A stretch of DNA of 64,000 nucleotides from the NCBI GenBank assembly GCA_023053545.1, contig JAKZAN010000002.1, forward strand, positions 1,472,375 to 1,536,374, written 5' to 3'. The DNA comes from Lepidurus packardi. Taxonomy: Eukaryota; Arthropoda; Branchiopoda; Notostraca; Triopsidae. Made by a program: the position numbers and the translations under genes. Below, one piece after another: positions 25,579 to 39,100 of the stretch (position 1 is the first letter of the stretch; each line of letters starts with the position of its first letter). The notes beneath the pieces are model-generated. The model was not told the origin of the DNA, did not search any database, and saw only the letters and a program-made list of their open reading frames with translations.

Positions 25579-28500
25579 AACCTGCCTTTCAAGGGCACTA
25601 GAGGGCGCGGCTCATGAAAATTCCTCATAAAGAATATCTACATTTTTGTGGGAAGATTTTAATTAACTATTCCTTGTTTTAAAGCATCTGGACTGTCCTT
25701 TCCATGCAAAAGACACATTTCTCAAAAATGTGTAAAACTAAAAAAAAATTAAAAAAAAATTATTTCCCTATAATAAACTTTGTATTTCACAAATCCTCAA
25801 AATTACTAGTAGAAATGCTTTAATGATGTCTGGGCACGTTCAGGGCTTCGATTGAAAGCTTGAAACACCTTACAAGAACATTCGCTAACACATATACTCG
25901 CGGAACTACAAAAATCTTCTCATTAAGAGCATGTCACGTGACCTCCCGTCACCCATCACCTCCTTCTGGAGAGATTGTACCCCCTTCTACTCCAAAGAGA
26001 GAGAGAGAGAGAAAAGGGGGGGGGGACAAAGTTCATAAAGCAAATTTGGATGACGAGGCGGGTGAAATGAGGGGGTTTTGGGGTCGGAATTGGACAAGAA
26101 AGGGGGCGGAGCTTCACATTAGAGAAGCTCATTGCATTACACGCTTCACTGTGTCGCGCTAGAGCCCATAAGCTGTAAGTCTACCTTCTACCTGCCGTCT
26201 ATTCTTATTGCCCATCGTTTGAGGGGGCTGGCTGGACAGTTTTCTTCGGTTTCAGCCCCCCCTGTTTCAACCCTCCTCCCCCACCCCCCCAAAAAACAAG
26301 AAAACCTGAGAAGGGAAAAACCGAACAACTTGTGTCCTTTTGTAGTCTTAATCGAGCATCGAGCAAGTGCAGTGGTGGTAGTGGTGGTTAGTTTCGTGCT
26401 GTTTCATTGGGTTTTAAGTACTGTACTAACCTAACCCCAGTGTTAAAACAGGAAGATTAATTGGCTCTGGTCAGGTCCCCCTTCCCGTTTTGCTTCCCCC
26501 TCCCCCTTCTCTATTTCACCTGCATTAATTGGATTTTAGCCCAAACTAGTGCGAAATCCCTCGCAGCTCTTCTAAAGAGACATTCCACGTTCTAAAACAC
26601 AAACTAAAAATCATCTCAACTGTTAGAAAATTTAGTGCTTTTCAAAAACATATTTCCTAGAATATTTTGGGCTATTTAAATATTTGTTTTTGTTTATTTT
26701 TCAAATGAAGTGGGGAGGGGCTTAGCTTGCAACGGTTATTCTAAACGTTCAAATGTGTTAACATCGAGTTTAAACTCTTTTAAACTATTATATTTGTGAT
26801 ATTAAGTTACCTTAAGAAGAGAAAGAAAGGTGGTGTGGTGCTTGGCGAAGAAGTTGAGGCGTTTTAACTGTTTTGAATGCAGGACAAAATATTGGTAATG
26901 GCGGAAACGGGCGGAGCGTGCGTTCAAAATTGCATTGGGAAACGGGGAGTTCCATTTAAATTAGCGTTCTTTTCCTAACTTTGAGTAAATAAAAGGTCTT
27001 ATTCTGCTAGTATAGACTAGTCAAACTCCCGTTGCTAAAGTGATCCTTACGCAGAAACAAGTGAAATAAGGGGAGTTGGAGCGTCACCATGGAGAACTCC
27101 CGGAACTGCAATTTAATGCAATCCTCTCCCGTAAAATCTATTTATCGTTAGCAACCTTCCGCTTCCCAAGTAAAACCCGAGTAGAGAGAGAGGCAAAAAA
27201 AAAGAAATCAACAACAACCTCCCTTCGAATAAAATCGGAAACTAGAAAAGAACTCCAAGACGCCTTACCTTAGAAAATCCCCAACTCAAAATCAAGTCAG
27301 GTGGAACCAGACCACGTTTTTCCTTTTTTTTTTCAAAAAATCTCCACCGTTTCGACTCTTTTAAAAAAAATCCAAAAAGAGCCTGACCTATGGAAATGTG
27401 CCTAAGAATAGACTTTTCTCCTCCTGACCCCTCCTCCCAAAAAATGGGGGTACACGCTCTTATTTCGCAGGTGTCTTAGAGCCCATCACATAAAGCTTCC
27501 AAAAGTAATAGCCTTCGTGCCCCCAAAAGATGAAAAAAGAAAAAAGGGGGTTGGAGTACAGCCTTTTGTCCTATAACTAGGATCATATAACTGGCGGTTC
27601 CGGTTAGGCTTAGATTTCCTTACCACACAATTTTCAGCCTTTATATTTATCTATTTTTTTATTATTTTTTTAGGAAGAAAACCCAAGCCAAGGCTCTTAG
27701 ACAATGAATTGACCCTCGCCCCCCCCCCCTTTTTTTATTCTACCGCCTACTAAGGATTAGAAGATCCAGCTTGACAGCTGGCGAAGCTTTGCCTCTTAGT
27801 TTTTAATTAGAATATAAGCTTGGCAACTGGGACGGAAGGTAGTTCTTAGTTTCCCTTGGTAAAGTAGTTTCTAGTGAAAACTAGTGAAAAGGTGCAAAAG
27901 GCATCTAAAGGTGAGGGAGTGAAGAGGAAGCCCGCCAAAACTTGGACCGCCATCTTTAAGTCTCTAGCGGAAGTATACGGTTTCTCAAAGGCTTCTCCAA
28001 GGGCCCAAAGACCCTATAGTTCGGGAAATCGAACGTTTTCCAACAACTATTGCCGACCCTAAACACATTCTTCAGTTGCAATCCATTACAAGCCTGTTTG
28101 TGACGTCACCATGACCTTAATCTTCCCCAAACTCTCCTGTTACACACCAAATGATAGCTTCAAACTTAGTTAGACTAACGAGTTAGATTGTTACGCGTCA
28201 AACTATCGGAACCTTAGCAACTGCGTTACGCAAGCCAACTGGCGTGGCGTCATCCAATCCGACTTCGACTTACCCTACCAAGAGGTGCCTATTTCTCTTC
28301 GTCCAAGGCGTAGAAATCCACTTCGCTAAATTTATCGAACTAATCTATTTCCAAAAATTCAAATAGTTAGCAAATAAATAACTCGTATTGGGGCAAATAG
28401 ACCAAAAAAACGGATGAAACTCCCAAAAAATCCCAAGTCAAAGGTCCGGAACTTACAGTGCATAAATAAAATCACGATTGGTAGCCATTGGAGCTTTCAA

Positions 28501-30647
28501 AGCAGTCAGATGTTCAACAAGGCGAGCCAAACCACTCTTTAAAAAAAAAAATTCTTTCTAAATCATTAAGGTCCACGATGAAAATCGTGCCAATCAATAG
28601 AGCACGTTTGCCTATAACGCTGACTTAATCTGGCTTTTTTTCTGTACCCCTTTCCTATTTCCTTGCTACTTCACTTCCCGAATTGAAAATTCAAAAGACC
28701 GACCAAAGTTTCCTTCTTCTTCATTTCTAAAAATGAGCCCCCGTTTTCAGCTGTATAGGTGCTGAGGATGAGCTATTGATTGAATAAAAGGAGAGCTATA
28801 TAGGTTGTGTTCGGGGTTTTTCTTCCAACTTTTTTGGCCTCTTTGGATTCTTCTTCTTCTTTTCTTTCCCTGTCTGCTCACTTGAAGCAAAAGTCTGAAA
28901 AGAATAGAACGTGCTTCTCGTCAAAAGCAGCTCGGGACACTTGACTCACTGGAGGTTTCCGACTATTCATGCTCTATCAGTTCCTCAACTTCCTCTCGGG
29001 TCTCTTATAATTTACTTTTTGTTTATCCTTTCATTTTCCCCTTTTAGGGGGGTCCTTTTTTGTTGTGTTCTTTCTTTATCTTTCACCTCGAGCTCTCGAA
29101 AACCTTTAAAGCAACTTCTTTTTGGGAAGACATAAATTTAAATAAGATTTATAAAAAAAAAAAAAAATCGTAGCTTAAAAATCACTCTCGCATGACATGA
29201 GAGTACGGAAAAGGTGCTAGACTTAAATTTCCCCCGAAATCTGACCCTTGAGCTAGTTCCACTGCCGTGCTCATCCTTTTCATTCGTTCCCATATGAAGT
29301 TACTCTTGGGATTTTGGGATCCTTGTGGTTTTTGGGGACGGATTTTGGTTCCAATGATGGCACACGCCAAAAACTATATAAAAAGACTAGGATATCTTCT
29401 TGGTACTTCACTTGACAATGTGAGTGCATCCAAGGATCTTTTTAGGCCAAAGTGTGAACATAGTGAGAAGAATTTTATATCGGAAAGAGTTTGAGAAGAA
29501 AATTGATCTGTAATAACGCCTTGCGATAGAAAACTGAGGGGAGACTGGCTGAAGCTCTGGATCACTGAATTCTTTTGATGCGTAGATTGACTCCATTTGG
29601 CCATCTAGCACCATTGGAATTCAGTTTATCTTGAGCAGACTGCAACGACTTTCTTTCAAATATTGGCGTGAAAACTACGACTCGTTTAGTTTCAGCGTTG
29701 TAAGTCTATTTATCTATTTATAACTTAAAAGGTGACTTAATTATCTAGACAATATTATTCAAAATAATTAATTTAACAAAGGAAATACGGCAAAAATAAA
29801 TTGTTTCGAAAGGCCTAGCTTCCATACCATGATTTGCATGATTATCACTATTACTTTAATAAATGGGGCACTTTTTGGGTCACTTGAGTCACTGTAACTG
29901 TACATTTTGTTTTTCAAGAACTAAGATTTATTCTACATAGAAAATCTGCGCAATTTATGCTAACATTTAAGATAATTTCCACTTCAAGTCGGACGCCATG
30001 ACACTTGTAGATTAGGTGGCCCGGAAAGTTCTTTGTTGATTGATTGTTGAGTTATTTATCCGATTCTGCTATCCTAGTTTCAAACGCTAAGAATTTTGCT
30101 TTTACGATTATACGTTTTACAGAAGTTTGGGCTCCTTAAATCCACTAATTCAGCTAATAACTTCACTGGGAAGTTGTAAACAAGGACTCACGCCGTAACG
30201 CGCATTCCCCCTGATCTTAAAGGGCGATTCGCGATTGAGATTCAAATCGTATTGATTCGAGGTTCAGAAGGGCCTCTATATTCGGCCAGCTTAGAGATTT
30301 TACGCCAAATGTAACTTAACTGCTGCTACTTTGGCATTGCCTTCATTACTCCAATTGCTTAGTCTTCTTGAATGGAAACTTTATTGTATACATTGTTGAA
30401 TAAACGCTTGAGAAATATTCCTCATGCTTTCCTTACACAATGAAACAATCGAAATTGTGTCGTAATTCCCAAAGCAATTCATATTCTGTGTAACAGTAGG
30501 CGTTCAGACGGCTTTTAACAAGCTAAGTGGCTAGTTTTGAGGTCCTTTACAAGAAGAAGCTTCCACAATGTTCAACCCCTTTCTAGAGCGCTAAATTTGC
30601 ACGGAAAGACCCCAAAAAGACGTTTTTTTCCCTCATCAAAAGGACAT
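25579..30647. other. Gene-poor interval between TBK1 and TYW1
   Basis: About 5 kb with no convincing complete gene. It has homopolymer runs (G at about 26018-26024, C at about 27720-27730, A at about 29153-29166), a CT-rich tract near 28850 and a few protein-like but unassignable frames near 29180-29610. One well-bounded candidate exon lies at 28457-28536 on the minus strand. Some of this is likely 3' UTR of TBK1 and TYW1. Confidence 0.55.
28457..28536 (-). CDS. Candidate isolated coding exon
   Basis: On the minus strand a T-rich tract ending AAAG precedes AGTGGTTTGGCTCGCC. The reading frame stays open for 26 codons and closes at a consensus GTAAGT donor. The translation reads SGLARLVEHLTALKAPMATN followed by RDFIYAL, which looks like a real helical protein segment. 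I do not recognise it and see no partner exon nearby. It is probably an exon of a gene with long introns or alternative start sites. Confidence 0.35.
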
Positions 30648-33434
30648 CTAACATCCCGAAATATCCTTCTTGGCTGGTTTTCTCTGCCATCGAGTTTCCT
30701 GAGGATCAAAGCCACGTTCTGCAGATCCAAACGTTGCCCATGGAGGGGTTAGTGCCATATAATCCTATAAAATAACCCAAACTGTACAAAAAATCACTCA
30801 GAAATGCAATACTCATTACTGTTGATTCAAAAGTCTTTTCCCCATTGGAACTATAGTAACGCTGCACTAATTCGTGGAATTTGGGATAGTCAATCCACGT
30901 ATGCCATTGGTTATCCAGCTTAAACTGCAGAAAAATAAAAAGATCATAAAACATTTAAAATCCACTGAAAACTCCTTAAATTCACCTTCGTGTGCGCTAA
31001 TAAAACGCAATTTGAATGCTCGTGCTCGGATGCTAGACCATAATTTGGCAAAAACTCAAGTAATTGCTGACAAAAGTCAATCACTTCATGATGCCACGGC
31101 ACATTTTCCATAGTTAGCGTACTGGCTTTGGATGTTCCACAGTAAGTGACTCCCTAAAACCAGGGAAACGATAGAACTATCTTTCAAAACGAACTTTCAA
31201 CCAAACCAACCTTAATTTCTATAAAGTCTGGATTGCCCAAGCCCACTAAATCAGCATAACTCTTCAATTCCTCCACATTAAACGACTTGACAAGTGTCAA
31301 ACGGTAAACTGTCCGTTGTTTTTTCTCCTCCAAGGCTTTCAAACTGTCTTCAAATCTTTCCCAAAAGTCTTTAAACAGCGGTCGGTCAATCTTCTTCAAA
31401 CTATCCTTAGTACTCGCGTCCACGCTGACGTATAACTGAGTGCAAGGTTCCATTTGCCTGTAAAGAACACCCAAAACTTCCCAAATCAATCTTTTTCATC
31501 CAATTTTTTACGTTTTTCTCACCGTATGGCATCGGGAAACTGAGCATTGGTCACCAAAAACGAAGAAATGCTTTGATTATGCAAAAGACGAACAAAACGG
31601 TTGATTTCAGGGTACATAATTGGCTCTCCCACTAACGATAGTGCACAATGCTGCGGTTGTAGCCCTTCTTCAAGCTTATTTCGCTGCACTCCAGGAACAC
31701 CTATCCAAAAAATAAATAAATTAAATCAGACGAATGAGTAAGTAAAAAAATAAATACGATAAATAAATAAAACTAAATAAGACAAATAAATGAAAATGAA
31801 TACACAACTAGACAATTCAATAGAACAAACCATACCCATAAAATATGTTTATACATCAAATAAATTAATTAAAAAAAAATTACCTTGGAATTCTTTGATC
31901 ATTTTCAGGTGATTTTCCAGGGCGCCCTCTAAAATGCGATCTGCTGGGTCCATCTTCCATCTCCAATGCGTTCCAACTGGATTGGAGTGATGTCTCCAGC
32001 AAAAGACGCATTTGTTAGCGCACGCCAAAGAAGGCGTGGTCTCCATACAGCGGTGACTTTCGATTCCATAAAAGGAGTGTTTATAGCATCCTCCTCTTCC
32101 TCTGAGCATCGCTTTAGTCCAGCGACATAATTTGACCCCAGAATGAGAGCCAATGAGCTTATAACCTTGTTTGGTTAGGGCCTGACGTAAAAGGGGCGTG
32201 ATCATCTCTCTTTCGCCTGTTTTAATATCAATTTCCGCTTCATCGTCTTCTCCTTCTTCCTCTTCTTCGTCACTTAGGTTGGTTTTGGCCTTAACCACGC
32301 CTCCTAGATCTTCCAGATCCATTACAGCTGTCTCTTCGCTGTCTTCTTCTTCTTCCGAATGACTATCGTGAGCTAAATCGCCGGCTTGCTTCTTGTTCTT
32401 CTTGTTACTGCAGCAGCCTTTCCCACAGCCCCCTTCTTTCTTCTTTACTTCCCCAGAAGAAGCTGGATCTTGCAGAATCCTTAACAAAGCTTGTTCCCAC
32501 TGCTCGAAATCAGCTTCCAAGCTTCCATGTTCGGACTTGATCACGTTTTCGTCACCTAAACCAACAGGGACTACGGGCTGTGCGTCTAGTTGCTCAAACC
32601 ATTGGAACACATCCTTCCCAACCTTGAAAAAGAGAGAAATTCTTGTTAGATTGTTACCAAAAAATATTAGATTCGTGTTAAACTGAGGTCGCGTACTGTG
32701 TTATAGTGTTCTTCGTATAATGAGTTGCCTAAACCAAAGACTGCGAAGCGCAAATCCTTGAAAAATCCTTTGCCGATGCGAAAATCGGTCGCAGCCTCTT
32801 TCAGCCATTTAAAGAACCATTCTGCACTCTCTGCAGGCGTCCCTTCGGCGTATGTTGACATTATAAACACATGTACTAATCCTTGGCTTGCCTAAAACGA
32901 GAGAATATGCAATGACCTTGAGCTAAACAGTTTAGAACGTTATACTTCGTCTTGGAGAGTGTCTTCGGGGTCGAAAGTGGCCAAGTCTTGGACTTCTACA
33001 CTAAATTTAAGGTGCTCTAGATGTCCTGCAAGCTGCTCAGCTAATTTCTGGGTTAATAACGGTTTTTAAGGATTAATTGAAGGGAAAACGAGTTTTTTTT
33101 TTTTTACTTTGGAGTTACCCGTTAGGGTTCCATACAGGATTTTCACGTGTTGGATAGGCCTGCTATCCAAAACGTAGGCCTTAAGTTTCGTACTACAGCA
33201 TTCGTGCTTCTTTTTTTTCTTCTTCGGCGTTTTGGACTTGACTTTCTTGGCTTTGGCTTTAATAATTGGGATATCTCCGTTGGTTAAAGAATCTTCGATG
33301 GCTTCAACTTTGAGAGATGAACAGGAACGGTTTCGCTGGCGATTTAGCCACAAAGTCAGTCCGACAATTAGGCAGCCAATTCCTAGTGAAGGTAGAAATA
33401 ATCCACCTACTAAAGGCAAGCTGCCTAGCTTCAT
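30648..33434 (-). CDS. TYW1, tRNA 4-demethylwyosine synthase
   Basis: Radical-SAM enzyme that condenses N1-methylguanosine-37 of tRNA-Phe with pyruvate to form the tricyclic 4-demethylwyosine core, the second step of wybutosine synthesis. Exons on the minus strand: 33434-33108, 33047-32946, 32891-32697, 32622-31884, 31700-31523, 31457-31211, 31153-30986, 30924-30820, 30764-30648. Phases close at 725 residues. A hydrophobic N-terminal segment (about 5-30) is followed by a Lys-rich stretch. The flavodoxin domain includes YGTLTGNSK and FGLGNSLYEEHYN. An acidic/Cys-rich linker and the radical-SAM core follow, with iron-sulphur cysteines in CANKCVFCW. The end is the conserved RGFDP...KKDISGC. Membrane anchoring at the N terminus also occurs in human TYW1, as I recall. 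Confidence 0.96.
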
Positions 33435-34039
33435 TTTTGCGTGTTTTATAATGCTGTAACGTGATCTAAAAAAAGGAAAAACAAGCTGGAGTTAGTTTAC
33501 GCATTTAAGCTGCGTTTATCGGCGTTCTATAAGAAGTTGGGCGCAATAATTACGTGAGTTATTTAGTAGATGAATATCGAAAAAAAAGATAACCGCCACG
33601 TTTTCCTCCAGAACAAAAACAAAAATGGCTACTACAAAGAAATCTTGGAGGCGGTCCTCGTCTTTGAGCCCAAGGAACGTGAGCTACGAACTAGTAATCA
33701 TGAGCAGGATTGGGAACTTGAACAAAATCTGAAATTAGTCATTGTATTTTTTAATAAATAAAGAATTATAATACATATTTAGTTTAATAAAGCTTGAGGT
33801 ATCCGTTGTATAGTTATTAATTGCTGTTACTGATGGCTATATTCCTCTCGTACTGTTACAAATTCCGTAACTGTTTCCCTTCGCAGTTCGCTGTTTAGCA
33901 TATTTCTCTGCTACGGTACGGAATTTCAGACCAAACAAAACGAGTGATTTTGTGTCGTCAAAGATTGCTGAAGCTCTAGTTATACTCTCTATACATTGTA
34001 ACGTATTTCTTTGTACCAAATTAACGAATACTTCCCACC
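33435..34039. promoter_or_regulatory. Divergent spacer between TYW1 and taxilin starts
   Basis: About 600 bp separate the two start codons, which point away from each other. It must contain both 5' untranslated regions and probably both promoters. No TATA box in a convincing position was seen. A small open frame at 33570-33761 lies here but has no supporting features. Confidence 0.5.
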
Positions 34040-35769
34040 ATGGTTTCCATAACATCAGTTCCTAGCCCGCCTTTAAATCAGCTTGAGAACAATGACGAAA
34101 ATATCGTTGACGAATTACTACAATCCATGGAAAACCTTTCAACAGACATATCCCCAGAGCCTGAGAAATCCAGCGAAGAAATAATCACCAAAGAAGCCTC
34201 TTCTAATGCCGTAAAAGTCCTAAAGAAAATATCCTAAATTAAATTAATTTCCTGTTTTCAATTTTCCCCTTTAGGCAACCGGCAAATCTAAAAGCCGTAA
34301 AAAAGAAACGCGAACAGTGGAACAGCTTTTAAAATCCATGTGCGGCCAAAGCGCAGAAGAGAAATTAACAACTTTAGGCCAAAAATGGGCCGAAACTTTA
34401 GAAGAAAATAAGAATTTTCAGGTATAAATAAAAAGAAAATGCTTTTTTTTATCACAGTGTGTATTTTTAGGCCACTTTAAAAGCCGTAGAGAAAAAATGC
34501 CAAACGCTACAACGCGAGAAAGACCATCTGCAAGCCGAGCACAGTAAAAGTCTGTTGACTCGCAGCAGGTTAGAAGGTCTTTGTCGCGAATTACAACGCC
34601 AAAATAAAACCATCAAAGACGAAAGTCTCTCTCGAGCTAAAGACGAAGAAGAACGTCGCAAAGAAGTCTCGTCCCAGTTCCAAGCGACTTTGTCTGAAGT
34701 CTCTACCTTATTGCAGCAAAACAATGAAAAAAACGCTAAATTACGCGAAGAGAACGCGGAAATGTCCAATAAACTCAAAATGCTTTACGAGCAGTACAGC
34801 TTACGCGATCAAGTAACGTCCCAATTTCGAAACCTGCTTCATAACCTAACAAACACCTAATTTCGGGGGTTTTATTTCTAGCATTTGGATAAATTAGCCA
34901 AACAGCATGAAATTGAAGGTCAATTAAACGAAGCACGACTGGCCAAAGCTAAAATGGAAGCTGCGCAGGAGAAAGAGAAATTCCTGCGTGAAAAACAACA
35001 ACTTTTACTAGTAAGTTTGTTTATTATGAACTCTATTTCTTATAAACGACCTTTCAACAGATTCCTTAATATTTTCCTGTTGTTTATTTGTAATATGAAA
35101 CTAAAGTTTAAAACTTCTTATAAAATTAGTGAGAAGTTTTATATAGTTTAAATTTCATATATTTTAATGTCTACATTTAATTAATTTAATATATAGTTTG
35201 TATATTTTACATATTTTAATTTAATTTTTACATTAACTTAAATTAATTTTCTTCTTTTAATAAAATAAAGCTTAGTAACACACGTTATTTTGTAGGATAT
35301 GACTGAGCAACAGAGGAAATATCAGGCGTTGCAACAAGAGGAAATTACACTTCGAGGTCAGCTAACAATGTACACTGACAAATACGAAGATTTCCAGAAA
35401 GCTTTATCGGCCAGCAACCAAACCTTTGTGGGATTTAAAGACCAGATGGATAAGATGACGAAAAAACTGAAATCGTTAGAAAAAGAGACTGCGAGTTGGA
35501 AACAGCGTTGGGAAGGCAGTAATAAAGCGCTGTTGGAAATGGCAGCGGATAAACAGAAGCGCGATCTGGAGTTGATCAACAGTACGAAGCAAATTGCACA
35601 GTTAGACAAACTCTGTCGTGCCTTGCAAGCTGAACGGGTCGTTTTACAAGACCAGTTAAAGACTTGTAGCAAAACTTCAGCTATTGTAAGCGAAAGTGGC
35701 AATGGTGGCGAAGCTCCTCCTTCTGCAGTATCTGAGCCTGAATCTGAGTCTAGTCAAGCGAAAGAGTGA
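34040..35769 (+). CDS. Taxilin family coiled-coil protein
   Basis: Taxilins bind syntaxins and act in vesicle traffic; some also bind the nascent-polypeptide-associated complex. Exons: 34040-34210, 34275-34421, 34471-34812, 34882-35010, 35296-35769. Phases close at 420 residues. The ATG lies in CCACCATGG, a strong Kozak context. A short acidic N-terminal region is followed by a nearly continuous coiled coil. Family landmarks include LEGLCRELQRQNK, SNKLKMLYEQYSLRDQHLDK, FVGFKDQMDKMTKKLKSLEK and LDKLCRALQAER. Stop TGA at 35767, AATAAA at 35846. Alpha, beta and gamma forms cannot be separated by eye. Confidence 0.95.
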
Positions 35770-36180
35770 ATAAATCGCAGGATTTGTCAGGTGAACCTCA
35801 AAACTCATCCAGAATCACCTTTAAGGCCTTTTGTATAACTCCATTAATAAAACTTTTGTGTTCTACTACTAACACGCATGCGGCGTGACATTGCTGTGAA
35901 TAGCATTAACTTAACTTCGTTCGACCTCCTTGTTTGCCAAAGTCATGAAAAAGAAAGTTAATAAACCAAATTCTTTCAACAAAAATCTTGAATAGCCGTG
36001 TATTATTTTATATAATAGTAACGTGAGATACCAACGAATCTTTTTCTAAAAAACTTTGCACTAACAAATCAAGTAAAATTCCCTGTCCCTTTGAAAGAAG
36101 ACAAAACAGAGAGAAAGAGAATTTGGTGTAAATCAACATAAAATAGACGAAATCCAAACGTAAATTCATTTGTTGTCATA

Positions 36181-39100
36181 TTATGAACTGATCATGGCGG
36201 CAGCGTTAGGAATGTCTTCGGAACTTGCTGTTGTCCCGCATGGTTTCTGGTCCTCTTCTGTGAAAAACGGGTACCTAGAGCCACATCAAGGCGTTATTGA
36301 TACGAAGCTTGGGTTGGAAAATTCAAATTGTCATAGATTTTTCTCTTACTCGAACACGTGTTCGCCTGTAAGATCGTCTTCTTCGTCACTTTCACCAGGA
36401 GAAATATACTGTACGTTCAAGGTAATATTGCCTGTTAATTGGGTTAAGATTTGTACGGCGTCTTGATGAAAAACCTTCGTAAATAAATGAATAACTGAAT
36501 TAAAAATTCAGAAAACCGTTGGTTTGGGCTTACTTCTCGCAAATCCGTATCGTTTACTGACAAAACAGCATCTCCCACATTCAATTGCTGGCAGCGGGAG
36601 GAAGGACTACCATTATGAAGCTCGGAAATTAAAATCGGTACTCCATGTTCACGTCCACCCTAAAATGACGTCAAATTGCGAACAATTCGATGCTATTTTC
36701 ATGTTTTCTGGCTTCTTCATTATATAAACACATAGAAGAAAGCAGGTAGACAAAACAGGGTTTACCGTTATAGACATTCCTAGGCCTTCATGATTTTCCC
36801 TGAAGATCGTAACAATTCGAACGGGACCAGAACCTCGGTTTGAACTAGACGAATCACTCGGGCTTGATTTGCAGGCCGCAGATCCGACGTCGTTTGAAAG
36901 TAAAGAGGGTGTTTCTTCATTCTGTGACTTCTTCTTACTTTGCTGGTGTACCTGGCAGGCTTTTATGACTACCTAAAAATGAACAAAACCGCACATTAGG
37001 GAACCACTTAATACCTTTAAACTTTTTACTTTGTGACGATGGAGATGGATTTCAGCTTCTAACTGCTCCCACAATTTATCTCGCACATCTGGTCGCATTT
37101 CCCGACCTAACAACTGCATCTGCTGGATCCTATTATGCCAAAGGTCAACAGCACAATGACAATTAAGAAATGCGTCAGTTTAAGCTGCGTAAACAGTTAT
37201 TTTACCTGCCAGCAAGCTCTTTATCCAAATATTTGGCCGCCAAACGAGCACCAAACAAATCCCCATGTAAGGCAGTAGCGTAAGCTCTCAAATCGTCGTT
37301 TTCCTTCTTCAATTGAACAGCTGTCTCTTTGATTTTCTCTTCATGGACCATAATTTGCTTTACTCGGAACATCTCCAGCTCCTAATTTTAAAAAATCCTA
37401 TCAAACACCCTGAATAAGACTCGAAAAACCTGTATTACCAATTTGAACAATATCGCTTCTGCATCTGCAGGCCCATTTCGCAAGGAATGCAGTTGTAATT
37501 GAGATGCATGTAATTGCTTTAATAAAACCGCATGTTGCTGTTCCGCTGCCACACTTTTGGCTTCTGCGTCAATCAACTCTTCTCGCATGTTTATCAATTC
37601 CGCCTATCAAAAAGACCCAACAATGATTTGTATTTTGGAAACTAGAGATTTATGGTCCCACGTCAACCTAATTATCTCCTAGTTCTTCTACGTTGTTACT
37701 GAATTTGCAAATAATGAGGTTATTCGGGTATTCTGTAAAAATGCAGAAAGTATTCCAGAAGAAATATAAATTATTCCAGAACGCACAGCAAAGAGTTTCC
37801 AGAGCACGAAATACAAAAGCATGCAAGCTTTTAACGTGCAGTGAACCACTTTAGGCTTTATGGTGACTCAGGCGTCGAGGACAACCTCAAACCGCGGTGG
37901 TCTTTAAAGTGCTCACATTACTACATGTTAATGGAGGGATGAAAAAGGCCTTCATCCTGATTGGAGTAATCCCTTTCCTCTCTCGGAAGTTAAAGCTCAA
38001 GTTGACGTTACCCAGAAGCCTTCTCTCCTCGCAGTTTATGTTTCAGCGGGAGGAACAGAACCACATGATGATGAGCCACTTGTACAAGTTGTTTCTGCAT
38101 TCTGGCTCTGCGTTTTCCAAATTTAATCGCCTTTTCTTTTTATCTCTCACCCTTCGCAGGGGAGGTCCTCTCTTTTGCCTGCTTGCACAAGAAACTAGAA
38201 ACGCAAATTGAAAGCCCAAGTAAACAGAGAGCCCAAGATTCCCCTCTCTTTGCAAAAGTTATATTCTCCTCACCGTAACATATCTAATACCCTCTTCTTA
38301 AGTCTTTCAGTTGTCTGTTTTGTGAGCAACAGATCACAATGCTTTCTGTTGCCTCTTGTTGGATCATGCTTGTTATTGTGAGCCCTTATTCGGCGGCCGA
38401 ACATGTCATCAACCAAAACTTGGGACTTTGGATCCAAAATCGGTTGGAAAAACTTGATACGGGACAAGCTTTGCTCAGAGTCAAAATACCGGCCTGGGAC
38501 GAACATTTCAGAGGCATAAACCTCAAGTTGGACGCTTTGGATCAACGGTTAACTCACATCGAACTGGGTGCCAGTCAAAACCGCCAGGTAAAAAACCCTT
38601 ATGATGTTTCCAATCGCTTCCAACAATGAAACACGAGCTTCAGTTCCGACTTAATCTCAAATTTCATTATTGACGAGTTTCTATCTAGTTCCTATTTCAG
38701 CTTCAGGCGATTTTTATTGTTAACTTAACAATGAAAACTCCCTTTTAACTGATGTTTTTGAGAGTTTCTAGCGAAGAGAATGTAAGGCGTAGTGGTAAAG
38801 AAAACGTTTTCGAGTTAGTTGGTTGCATACCTTATCATTCTTTCAGAAACATGCGAGTTGGAAGGAAACAGATGCTGAAAAACCGCCAAGTGAAGAACTA
38901 GCTACAAAGATTGTGGCACAATTGATGTACCAGAAATGGCAACCTGAGCTTAACATCTTGGGTTTAGGTTTAGAAACCTTAACCGAGAGTGTTCAAGTAA
39001 TATTTAAGGTTTTTAAATATTATTTTCTGCCTCCTATTACAGGGTTATTATATTACATAGGGTTTACAACTTTCCTTGGATGACTTGCTTGAAAAATTCC

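Noticed and set aside
29182..29614. Protein-like minus-strand frames near 29.2-29.6 kb
   Set aside because: Three frames on both strands look equally plausible, with no splice sites that join them. Perhaps transposon debris, but I cannot support a call.
33570..33761. 63-codon frame in the TYW1/taxilin spacer
   Set aside because: Lys/Asn/Glu-rich, no homology recalled and located in a probable promoter/5' UTR region.
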